A stretch of 64,000 nucleotides of DNA from an uncultured Flaviramulus sp. (GTDB lineage Bacteria; Bacteroidota; Bacteroidia; Flavobacteriales; Flavobacteriaceae), in contig CANKVS010000001.1 of the NCBI GenBank assembly GCA_947487155.1, positions 148,869-212,868 on the forward strand. Reading direction: 5' to 3'. Positions 26,989 to 34,495 of the stretch are shown piece after piece. The notes below the pieces were generated by a model. The model was not told where the DNA came from. It searched no databases and was given only the letters and a program-made list of their open reading frames with translations. The position numbers were made by a program, and so were the translations under genes. How positions within the stretch are numbered: the first letter of the stretch is position 1; each line of letters begins with the position of its first letter.

Positions 26989-29900
26989 TTATATAAAATA
27001 GTTCACATTCAACATTATATGGTAAATTTCAGTTCCGCTTTTATGAGCAGTTCTACAAACTTTGATTGCTGAGTTTTTTACCTTAAAATATTCAGTCGCA
27101 TCCCAAATAGAATTTGCATCTATCTCAAAACCTTCAGGATAATCAATAGATTTTAGAGTCTTTGATTTATAATATTTCCATCGATTTCTAAATGTGCTCG
27201 ATGGTTTTAAATCATACGCTAGAATAAAGAAAACATTCCTCATATGGCTATAATTGAAAATCTTAGTAATATGCTTTTGTACCACTGTTTTGGTAGAATG
27301 TTTAAATGCTTCAATTACTGAGATATCGCCAGAATCATCACAAATAACCAAATCACGCTCACCAGCTTTTTTACCGCTTGCAGAACTTCCGCCTTTAGAT
27401 TGGTCTTCAATATGAAAACCGAATGAGGATAACTTGTTTTCCAATATTTCTTTTATAAAACTATTATAATCATCCTCATCAGCATTAGGCCTGTAAAGCT
27501 TTGTGTTTTTCAAGAATCGTTTTGAAGCAACAATAATTTCGTATGCCATTTGTTTACCAAAATCATCTTCATATTTCAATGGTTTCAACGAACTCATTGA
27601 ATTTTTAGAACTTGTTTTTAAACTCTGAAATTCTTTCTTAATATATTCAAGTGGATTGGATTCTGAAATCTTACTTTCCAAATCTGTTAAAAATTTGAAT
27701 GTACTTTGGTCTAATATGCTATGGAAAGATAGCGCTTCATTGACTAATAATCTTGCTTCGTTAATCAAGTCATATTTAACTAACATCTGCACTCTTAGTT
27801 TTATCATATCAGGTGCAAGTCTATCAACTTTACTCAGTCTTTCATATAATTCATTAAAAGCATTGGTGTCATCTATGCTTAAATAAACGCTAAGTTTATT
27901 ATAGTTTGTCTTTTCAGTAATAGTTTTTAGAACTGATGGCGAACAAGTTTTTTCATAAGTAAACCATTCTTTCAACGCTTCTTTAAATTGTTCTTTACTT
28001 TCATTTTTTAGCGCAACTTCTACTTTTGCCCCAAAGCGATTAAGTGCAAATGTGGCATATTTGGGATACTGCTTTGTTAGACTGTCAAAAATTTCATACG
28101 CCTCATCTGGTTTATCATTGTAGCGTATTAAACCAATAAAAAAACGTTTATGGTCTGAGGATTTAAACTCATTACGAATTACATAATCAGATTCTGGTTC
28201 TGCAATTGCTTGAATTTTTGATTCATTTCCTTCATAATAGGCTTGTATTAATTGTGCTTCAAAAATATCTTTTACAGTTTCTCTTTCAATCTTTCTATTA
28301 CTAGTAATTATTTTCCAAGTATTAAAAGCAATAGCAGCTTGCTTTTGTAATTCTGGTATTTTTGATAACTCCGTTACAACAAAAGTAATTTCTGGAAGCC
28401 AATGTTGTTTGTCCATAAATTTAGAAATATTAATTTTTCTAACTTGATGGATTACAGATTCCTTAACTCCCTCTGTTTGAGAATTCGAGAAAACATATAA
28501 GAGTTGGACAAGGTTTTGTGAATCGATTAATTGGTTATATAGAGCAGTTTTGTTTTTAAACAAATCGCCTATTTCAATAATAAATGGCAACAATTCACTT
28601 TCAGCACTTCTAAAATGTTGTCGGTCAAATCGCTGGTCTAGAATATTTATTTGGTGTAGTGATTTTTCCTGTCCGTACTTTTTCAATATGGTGACAATAG
28701 AAGCTTCAACGGTATTTTTAATCTCTATTGAAAAATCGCTTGCTAAAAATCGCTCTTGATTTTGAATAGCCTTCAAAATAGATAACAAAACAAAAAGATG
28801 TGTTCTTATTTTGTCTGCCTGAAAATTATTCCCTTTATCATATAACTCTTTGGTCTTTTTAAGTTTAATTCGCGGGCTTAAAAATTCATCTAAATCACCT
28901 GTTTCAAAAACTATTAAAATAAGTGATAACCAATCAATTCTTGCCAATTGCTCATTTTGGTCTGGCCAACTTGGTAGTGACTCAATTAATTTGGCAGTAT
29001 CAATTTTTTTTTTCTTAACCTTTTTTTGTTCTATCGTACTCAGGTATGTGGCTACGAAAGTTTCGGCTATTCTAGCCTTGAGTTTCGAGATTTGTTCTGC
29101 CTGAAACTTAAAATCACTATAGTGTAAGAATTTAGAAAGCCAGCTTAATGCATCTATCTTAATAAATGGTAATTCAATAATACCATTCAGGTGTTTTGAT
29201 TTAGTTTTATACCTCTCAATAAGCGTTATTAATTCATCAATAATATAAAAAAGTAATGACTGATTTGAACTGCCTCCAGCAAAACCACCGTTAAGTTCAC
29301 AATCTTCAATAATTTGCAATAAATTTTGCTCTGTATCTTGTCGTTCTTCAAGTAATAAGAGTCGCTCCTCTGCCAAAGGTACCCGGCTTACCGAATTGCT
29401 TTTTTCTTTGGTGATTTCTAGAAACAGTTGAAAAATTAATTGAGATCTTTTAAACTTGTCAATATTCGGATTTCGTAAATACGAATTTAGTAATAAGGAT
29501 AATCCATCTTCTAATAGTTGGTTTCTCAATATGTGTTTAGCAGTTCTATTTGAGAATTCCATTTTGGTGAGATTCAACATATAGAAACCAAGAGCGCAGA
29601 GATCTGTTTCAATTAATAAATGTGGAATAATCTCTGGTCTATTTTGTTGAATAAAATGTACTGTTTCCCAAATTAAATATGGTTTTTCTAGACCAGAACG
29701 AAGTAGTTTTTTGATATTGTGATAGTGTACCTGACGTGATTTGCCATCAATATTGATAGTATGATACTCTTTGTCCATTAGAACCACAAGTCTTACCAAA
29801 AAAGCCAATTCTTTTCTGGACTCTTGTACATAAAAGATATTGCTTTGATATTTGCTAGAAATATGTTGTAGCTGTTTGTGTCTTTCAAAAACATCGTCAG

Positions 29901-30999
29901 TAGCATCCAAAGAATCATTGGGCATAGGTCTGTTTGACTGAAAACCATAATGAGACCCTAACTGTTGGTCTAAATAACATTTCACAAACTCATTTTCAAT
30001 ATCATTAATATCTGGTTCGTGCTGTATAAGACTTACACATGCTTCCAATAAGCGTACTTTTGACGTATCTAAAATGTAGTCCTCAACGTTAGGCCATTGA
30101 GAACCTTTTAGCATTACATCAATAAACTTTAAAAGTCTATTTTCGTCAGATAAAAAACTAGTATCTTGTATTAGAGTTTCCCAATAATGACCACTTATTT
30201 CATCTCTTAAATCGTACCAATAATTGATTTCATTTTGGGTAGTTTGGAATACATATTCCTTCTTAAGATTGAGAAGAGTATTATTCTGTTCAAAATCCAA
30301 TAAAGATGGTGTTAAAGGGAAATAAGCTCTATGATTGTCTAACAATTCAATTAACTTAATTGTGCTAATCTTAAAACTTTGTTCTTGTCGCTGATAGGTT
30401 TGCAATTTAAAAGTATAGAGAAATCTAAAATCATCCCAATTATTCAATAAAGTTAACAAGTAATCAACGTTACCTATTTTGAGGTTGGCTTTATCCTTTG
30501 ATAGCTTTATCCAAGGTGTTTCAGCTATCCACTTTCTTGAAATTTTTATATGATGCTTTTCCTCAAATTCTAATATATGACCTCTGAGGTCACTCTCTTC
30601 CATAGTTTGGTTTGGATAGATTTCATACAAGTATTTCAGGAAGAATACTTCATTTTTGCAGTTCTTATATTTTTCATAATCATTTGTAACTACCCTAACT
30701 GCATCAGGAATATAGATAAACCCTAATACCTGTCGTAACCAGAATTTGTCGAATAAAGAATTCGTTTCAATCCTAGTTGAATTTTGCTCATTAAATTGAA
30801 CTGTGAATTGCTCAAAATCTTCTCTGCTAAAAAATCGTGCAGTTGATTTGGCTTCTAAAACAATTTTGCAGAATAACAATGATGCATTCCAAAGCTTATT
30901 TGCATCTTCTGCTTTTTTTGACCGTTTTAGATTGGGTATCTTACATTGATTTATTGTTTTTAGTAGGTTTTTAATGCCTTCGCTTTCTTGGTGATCCAT
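26989..30999 (-). CDS. 1336-aa helical-repeat protein with C-terminal PD-(D/E)xK-like domain
   Basis: A large, leucine- and lysine-rich, apparently all-helical protein without a signal peptide or membrane segment, and without Walker motifs. Residues about 1-1150 look like alpha-solenoid repeats. The last 160 residues differ: GERDLVI (1213-1219) followed 11 residues later by IEAFKHS (1229-1235), then FFILAYD (about 1257-1263), which resembles the strand-turn core of restriction-endonuclease-fold nucleases (catalytic Asp, Glu and Lys). The Glu-x-x-Lys spacing is unusual for that fold. The gene starts 2 bp after hipA, so the two are one operon. The family is unrecognised; a DNA or RNA cleaving effector with a large sensor part is inferred. 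Confidence 0.7.
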   Translation of the reverse strand: MDHQESEGIKNLLKTINQCKIPNLKRSKKAEDANKLWNASLLFCKIVLEAKSTARFFSREDFEQFTVQFNEQNSTRIETNSLFDKFWLRQVLGFIYIPDAVRVVTNDYEKYKNCKNEVFFLKYLYEIYPNQTMEESDLRGHILEFEEKHHIKISRKWIAETPWIKLSKDKANLKIGNVDYLLTLLNNWDDFRFLYTFKLQTYQRQEQSFKISTIKLIELLDNHRAYFPLTPSLLDFEQNNTLLNLKKEYVFQTTQNEINYWYDLRDEISGHYWETLIQDTSFLSDENRLLKFIDVMLKGSQWPNVEDYILDTSKVRLLEACVSLIQHEPDINDIENEFVKCYLDQQLGSHYGFQSNRPMPNDSLDATDDVFERHKQLQHISSKYQSNIFYVQESRKELAFLVRLVVLMDKEYHTINIDGKSRQVHYHNIKKLLRSGLEKPYLIWETVHFIQQNRPEIIPHLLIETDLCALGFYMLNLTKMEFSNRTAKHILRNQLLEDGLSLLLNSYLRNPNIDKFKRSQLIFQLFLEITKEKSNSVSRVPLAEERLLLLEERQDTEQNLLQIIEDCELNGGFAGGSSNQSLLFYIIDELITLIERYKTKSKHLNGIIELPFIKIDALSWLSKFLHYSDFKFQAEQISKLKARIAETFVATYLSTIEQKKVKKKKIDTAKLIESLPSWPDQNEQLARIDWLSLILIVFETGDLDEFLSPRIKLKKTKELYDKGNNFQADKIRTHLFVLLSILKAIQNQERFLASDFSIEIKNTVEASIVTILKKYGQEKSLHQINILDQRFDRQHFRSAESELLPFIIEIGDLFKNKTALYNQLIDSQNLVQLLYVFSNSQTEGVKESVIHQVRKINISKFMDKQHWLPEITFVVTELSKIPELQKQAAIAFNTWKIITSNRKIERETVKDIFEAQLIQAYYEGNESKIQAIAEPESDYVIRNEFKSSDHKRFFIGLIRYNDKPDEAYEIFDSLTKQYPKYATFALNRFGAKVEVALKNESKEQFKEALKEWFTYEKTCSPSVLKTITEKTNYNKLSVYLSIDDTNAFNELYERLSKVDRLAPDMIKLRVQMLVKYDLINEARLLVNEALSFHSILDQSTFKFLTDLESKISESNPLEYIKKEFQSLKTSSKNSMSSLKPLKYEDDFGKQMAYEIIVASKRFLKNTKLYRPNADEDDYNSFIKEILENKLSSFGFHIEDQSKGGSSASGKKAGERDLVICDDSGDISVIEAFKHSTKTVVQKHITKIFNYSHMRNVFFILAYDLKPSSTFRNRWKYYKSKTLKSIDYPEGFEIDANSIWDATEYFKVKNSAIKVCRTAHKSGTEIYHIMLNVNYFI

Positions 31000-31001
31000 C
31001 T

Positions 31002-32258
31002 TTAGAGTTCAGTTTTAAAAGCAGATTCCATTAATAGCTGTTCCTTATTAAGAATACCAATTTGTTTAGCAACAGATTTCCAATTGCTTACTACATTCAA
31101 AACCTCCTTAATGATAGCCTCCATTTCACTTTCACTTAAACGAAAATATTCACCAACACTTTTTGCCAGTCCAAAATCTAAAGCATTATCATCCATATCT
31201 ATATTTAGAGATAAACCATCTTTTTCTATTGAGGGGTTTAAATCATAAGCTGGCGATAAAATCCAACCTTTTTCAGTTAATATAAATCCATGATTTCGTA
31301 AATGGTCATCTGTATTAGAAATTGCAATATTAAACACAATACGCCGCCAAAGTTGATGTAAATTAGCCTCGACATCCGCACCATAATTTTCTATGAACTC
31401 TACAATTTCAAGATAACTTGGCATAGATTCCTTTATAATATCCTCTGTATTTCCAGTCATAGTCATAGCTGAAGCAAAGTGAATGCGTTTTCCACTCTCT
31501 CTATCAAATCGTTTAGTTAGGAAAGTGTGATACTGACCACTAATCTTTTCAATTTTAGAATCTGCCATATCTATTCCTGCTGCAGTAGCTAATTTGTAGG
31601 CTAAAAATTCCCAAGCAGCTTTATCAATAGTATCTGTCTTTGATGGGAATTTTGCAATCCAAAGATTCTTTTTTTGGTCAAAAATATTTGCCTTAGGTCT
31701 CGCTCCTCCTAAAGAAGAACCTGGTGCTATCAGTACAGCAATCCATTTTCTTACGGCTTCACTTTGATCATCACCTTCAAGTTGTTTAGCAGCTTCTTGT
31801 AAATCTCCTAGTGAAGACCACGGTGGTGTTGGCGTATGTTCATCATTATCTAAAAAGGGACCTTCAAATTCAGTTTTAAAACGCAAAGCACCCATTCTGC
31901 TTTCGTCAAAAACCCCAAGCAAATAATCTATTTCATAGAGTGTACGCGTCTTTTCATTCTTTGTTCTAGCATCTTGAGCAGCTCTACGCTTCATTAAAGT
32001 CTTACCCCAAGTGTCAGGCATACTATCTAAAAAGATACCGAAATTCTCTTTATTAGCTGGATATTGTGGACCTGAATAAAATTCTATATCTGGGTCTAAC
32101 AATCGTTGTGCATCAGTCTTCAACCAGTCTTTGTTATACTCAAAACTGAATGCCTTTTTACCCTTAGCAAAGTGAGCAGAAAGTACACCAATCAAAGTTG
32201 ACTTCTCTAAAGTTTCCCAATCTGCAAATACGTATATGTCAAATTTTCCTCCAGCCAT
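31002..32258 (-). CDS. hipA: HipA-family serine/threonine kinase
   Basis: 418 aa. The kinase has the SSLGGARPKA loop (181-190), a lysine in IAKFPS (201-206), the catalytic NTDDHLRNHGF (315-325, Asp318 as base and Asn322) and the metal motif SPAYDLNP (335-342). These match HipA, whose targets include glutamyl-tRNA synthetase and which is held inactive by HipB. It lies 5 bp after the HipB-like gene and 2 bp before the large protein, so the trio is one operon. The N-terminal segment (about 1-70) is the usual HipA N-lobe, so the toxin looks full length and active. Confidence 0.9.
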   Translation of the reverse strand: MAGGKFDIYVFADWETLEKSTLIGVLSAHFAKGKKAFSFEYNKDWLKTDAQRLLDPDIEFYSGPQYPANKENFGIFLDSMPDTWGKTLMKRRAAQDARTKNEKTRTLYEIDYLLGVFDESRMGALRFKTEFEGPFLDNDEHTPTPPWSSLGDLQEAAKQLEGDDQSEAVRKWIAVLIAPGSSLGGARPKANIFDQKKNLWIAKFPSKTDTIDKAAWEFLAYKLATAAGIDMADSKIEKISGQYHTFLTKRFDRESGKRIHFASAMTMTGNTEDIIKESMPSYLEIVEFIENYGADVEANLHQLWRRIVFNIAISNTDDHLRNHGFILTEKGWILSPAYDLNPSIEKDGLSLNIDMDDNALDFGLAKSVGEYFRLSESEMEAIIKEVLNVVSNWKSVAKQIGILNKEQLLMESAFKTEL

Positions 32259-32263
32259 CTTTT

Positions 32264-32551
32264 TTATAATAAATCAAGGTCTTGTAATTTTCTACCAAAT
32301 TCATCATCTACCGCTAACTTTTTAAAATCTTCTTCAAGATTCAAAACCCTGAACACGTTAAAATAAGAACCTATAGCAACTGCTGCGTCTCCCTTTTCTA
32401 TTCTGTATAATGTAGTCCGGTTAATACCTGCTCGTTCGGAAACCTGCTCTGTCGTGAGCTTTCTTCGCTTTCGAGCAAGCTTTATATTCTCTCCTAAATG
32501 CTCAAAAATCTTTTGATATTTTGGTAAAAGAACTGCTTTCTTAGAATTCAT
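32264..32551 (-). CDS. hipB: HipB-like Cro/CI helix-turn-helix repressor
   Basis: 95 aa with a Cro/CI HTH: LGENIKLARKRRKLTTEQVSERAGINRTTLYRIEKGDAAV (residues about 19-58). Directly precedes hipA, as antitoxin-repressors do. On the other side the start codon faces the HEPN-like gene across 55 bp, in which two promoters and one palindrome lie, so it likely represses both directions. The start is ATG at 32549-32551. Confidence 0.88.
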   Translation of the reverse strand: MNSKKAVLLPKYQKIFEHLGENIKLARKRRKLTTEQVSERAGINRTTLYRIEKGDAAVAIGSYFNVFRVLNLEEDFKKLAVDDEFGRKLQDLDLL

Positions 32552-32555
32552 TTTG

Positions 32556-32602
32556 TTGCATATTTACCACAAATTTACTATTTTTGTTGTTAATATACAA
32601 CA
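32556..32602. promoter_or_regulatory. Overlapping divergent promoters and palindromic operator of the hipBA/HEPN pair
   Basis: Toward hipB (minus strand): a TTG at 32600-32598 stands 20 bases before TAAATTTG (32577-32570). Toward the HEPN gene (plus strand): TTG at 32556-32558 stands 20 bases before TATTTTTG (32579-32586). Both match the flavobacterial TTG-N(17-23)-TAnnTTTG pattern. A palindrome TGTTGT-N6-ACAACA (32585-32602) covers the -33 box of the hipB promoter and the downstream edge of the HEPN promoter, an ideal place for HipB binding. Confidence 0.65.
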
Positions 32603-32606
32603 TTTT

Positions 32607-34004
32607 ATGAATTATCCAAAGATTGAAACAGATATATTAATTCACACAGACAGGGAAGGGTTTAAACTTTATACAGATAAAGTTTTAATTAAAAACCTGG
32701 AAACAATAGAATCTCCTGTTGAAGTTTCTGTCAACGTAGTTTTATCAGACAATACAGAGATTGAAGATAGAGACTGGATTTACAATTCTTCGATTTTTGA
32801 CATCTACACTTCTTTGCCGTTTTTAGAAAATCACGTTATTCCGACATCAAAAGCATACACAGATTTCATTGAGAAATTTGATTCTTTTTTAGGAATTTTT
32901 AAAAGTATGTCAGAAATAGATGATATAGAAATAGCGCCATTTTCACTTTACTTTGAACTTGAAAACGAATACGTCTTAAAATTTCTATTTCACCCCAAAC
33001 CTAAAGAAACTGACTATTTAACCATGTTATCATCTGCTTTAGATACAATTACCTACCTCCATAAGCAAAAAGAAAGTAAACTGAAAAGCGCAATTCAGAA
33101 TTCATATTCAAGAAAAAGTAATAAGAAGTATTTTACCTTTTCTGAAGATGGTTGGAAAGTACTAAATCCTTTGTTGGAAGTTGGAAAGGACATTACCCAA
33201 AATTATCGAAAGGACAGGGATTGGCGCGTTAAAAAACCGCACATAATGCTCAACCAGGACAACTTTACCCAGCGCTTTATCTTTGATTCTAATTGGGTAC
33301 TTGTTTTTGACCATTTAGAAACGATGTTGATTCAGCCAAATGACGTGGCTTTGTATTCCAATATTGCGGATAGATGTCTGAAGCAGGCTATGGAATTTTA
33401 TGAGAAAGTTATTTTACCACGTCATAAACAATGGCACGGCAGTTTTCCTTCATTGGAAAAACAAAAAGAGTACTATAATTATTTTGAGATAATTATTCAG
33501 GCCGTCATTTTTGCGTACACAGCCTTAGAAGCTTTTGCCAATATCTGTATTCCAAATGGATGGGAATATTTCACAGAAAGCAATGGTGTAAAAACTATTT
33601 ATTCCAAAGAAGCTATCGAACGAAAATTTCCGCTTCGTGAAAAGTTTAAGAAAATAATACGGACTATTTTAAATACTCCCGACCCAAGTCGTGAAAATTG
33701 GTGGATGTCTTTTACAGAACTTGAAAACATTAGAAATGAAATTATTCATACAAAACAATCCAAGTCAGAAGAACGTTACGCAAAATTACTCTCCAAATCT
33801 ATTTTTGACATCGTTAAAAATCATCAAAATATTATTCAGTTTTACGGTAAACATATTACCAGATACAAAACAGAGCTCCTTGAAGAGTACCCGTATGAAT
33901 TTGGTTATGACGACGTCATTCCTGGGTTAATGACTGACAAAAATTATTGGGAATCATACAAATCTATTCACAATATTAATTTCGATAAGTTAGAAGAAGA
34001 ATAA
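32607..34004 (+). CDS. HEPN-like protein divergent from hipBA
   Basis: 465 aa from ATG 32607. An upstream in-frame ATG at 32553 lies before the predicted transcription start and is rejected. The N-terminal 280 residues are not recognised. The C-terminal part has a hydrophobic helix AVIFAYTALEAFAN (299-312) and, some 65 residues later, RNEIIH (376-381), the R-x4-H signature of HEPN domains, which in many toxins and defence effectors form a ribonuclease site at a dimer interface. It shares its promoter region with the HipB operon. The call is therefore HEPN-like with possible RNase activity; a non-catalytic role is possible. Confidence 0.65.
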   Translation: MNYPKIETDILIHTDREGFKLYTDKVLIKNLETIESPVEVSVNVVLSDNTEIEDRDWIYNSSIFDIYTSLPFLENHVIPTSKAYTDFIEKFDSFLGIFKSMSEIDDIEIAPFSLYFELENEYVLKFLFHPKPKETDYLTMLSSALDTITYLHKQKESKLKSAIQNSYSRKSNKKYFTFSEDGWKVLNPLLEVGKDITQNYRKDRDWRVKKPHIMLNQDNFTQRFIFDSNWVLVFDHLETMLIQPNDVALYSNIADRCLKQAMEFYEKVILPRHKQWHGSFPSLEKQKEYYNYFEIIIQAVIFAYTALEAFANICIPNGWEYFTESNGVKTIYSKEAIERKFPLREKFKKIIRTILNTPDPSRENWWMSFTELENIRNEIIHTKQSKSEERYAKLLSKSIFDIVKNHQNIIQFYGKHITRYKTELLEEYPYEFGYDDVIPGLMTDKNYWESYKSIHNINFDKLEEE

Positions 34005-34140
34005 ATGAAAAAATCAAGTTCATAAATTTAAAAACAAGAAAACAATCTTTTATTCAAGTTCTTTACTCTCTCCATAGTTCATTTTAAATACAAATGTGAA
34101 TATTTGATATCAATTAGAATTATCTCTTAAAAAAAGTAAA

Positions 34141-34162
34141 ATGTTGTACCTATGTTGTACCT
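34141..34162. repeat. Tandem 11-bp repeat beside the tRNA-Leu end of the element
   Basis: ATGTTGTACCT occurs twice in direct succession (34141-34151 and 34152-34162), about 60 bp from the tRNA 3' end. Short direct repeats at this distance from an att site are typical integrase arm sites. The core TGTTGT also resembles the half-site of the putative HipB operator at 32585. Either reading is inference. Confidence 0.4.
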
Positions 34163-34170
34163 GTACAAAA

Positions 34171-34196
34171 AAAGCCTCTCATTTCTGAGAGGCTTT
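34171..34196. terminator. Strong hairpin terminator after tRNA-Leu and the HEPN gene
   Basis: AAAGCCTCTCA pairs perfectly with TGAGAGGCTTT around a TTTC loop, with A-runs on the left and T-runs on the right, so it works in both directions. It ends tRNA-Leu transcription on the minus strand (27 bp past the tRNA) and can also end the HEPN transcript on the plus strand. Confidence 0.75.
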
Positions 34197-34222
34197 TGAC
34201 TACATTTAAGTAGTTGAAAAAG

Positions 34223-34304
34223 TGCGGGCGGGGAGACTCGAACTCCCACACCTCGCGGCACCAGATCCTAAGTCTGGCGTGTCTACCAATTCCACCACGC
34301 CCGC
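34223..34304 (-). tRNA. tRNA-Leu (anticodon UAG)
   Basis: An 82-base cloverleaf reads GCGGGCG at the 5' end (34304 downward), paired with CGCCCGC at the 3' end. The D-arm sequence is GGTGGAATTGGTAGACAC, the anticodon stem-loop is CCAGA-CTTAGGA-TCTGG with TAG as anticodon (34270-34268), the long variable arm is typical of leucine tRNAs, and the T-arm is GTGGGAGTTCGAGTCTCCC. CCA is not encoded. It marks the junction of accessory and core DNA and is a probable integration site. Confidence 0.92.
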
Positions 34305-34338
34305 TTTTTCAAAATTTTAATGCCTTTTATTAGGATAA

Positions 34339-34379
34339 ATCCTAAGTCTAGCGTGTCTACCAATTCCACCACGCCCGCT
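34339..34379 (-). repeat. Truncated second copy of the 5' half of tRNA-Leu
   Basis: 41 bases repeat positions 34265-34305 of the tRNA with a single mismatch, covering the acceptor 5' strand, D-arm and most of the anticodon arm. The remaining half is missing. Its upstream (right) side still has a promoter-like TATATTTG (34412-34405, minus strand) with a TTG 18 bases further. At its other end the sequence folds into a perfect palindrome TTAGGAT-AA-ATCCTAA (34330-34345). The intact tRNA follows downstream, so transcripts from this promoter would cross the partial copy first. Confidence 0.85.
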
Positions 34380-34404
34380 ATTAGTCCCACTAAATATTGG
34401 GATG

Positions 34405-34433
34405 CAAATATAAGCAAGATTTTTAAATTGCAA
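34405..34433 (-). promoter_or_regulatory. Promoter of the tRNA-Leu locus
   Basis: On the minus strand TTG stands 18 bases upstream of TATATTTG (34412-34405), matching the flavobacterial -33/-7 pattern. It drives the partial tRNA copy and then the full tRNA. No similar box is seen between the two copies, so this is the likely promoter of the functional tRNA. Confidence 0.5.
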
Positions 34434-34495
34434 ACTTCTTTATCATTAAAAACATTCTTTTTTTATACTTTTGGTTGCAACAATAAAATTCTTTT

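Larger units (their letters stand above)
1..34222. mobile_element. Integrative and mobilizable element next to tRNA-Leu, left end outside window
   Basis: The segment combines mobilization genes (coupling ATPase, MobB-type relaxase, BfmA-like protein), element-type SSB and RadC, an RteC regulator, an excisionase-like HTH protein and a DnaC-like ATPase. Unrelated cargo sits between them: an SMC defence operon, an efflux pump and a HipBA cluster. It stops at the 3' side of a tRNA-Leu gene, beyond which core genes start. No set of mating-pair (tra) genes is visible, so it probably depends on a helper and is mobilizable rather than self-conjugative. No tyrosine or serine recombinase is encoded here, so the integrase would lie left of the window or be lost. 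The left boundary is unknown, and the Wadjet operon could lie outside the element. Confidence 0.6.

Noticed and set aside
32553..32606. N-terminal extension of the HEPN-like gene from ATG 32553
   Set aside because: It would begin upstream of the predicted TATTTTTG promoter box at 32579-32586 and across the operator; ATG 32607 follows the promoter properly.
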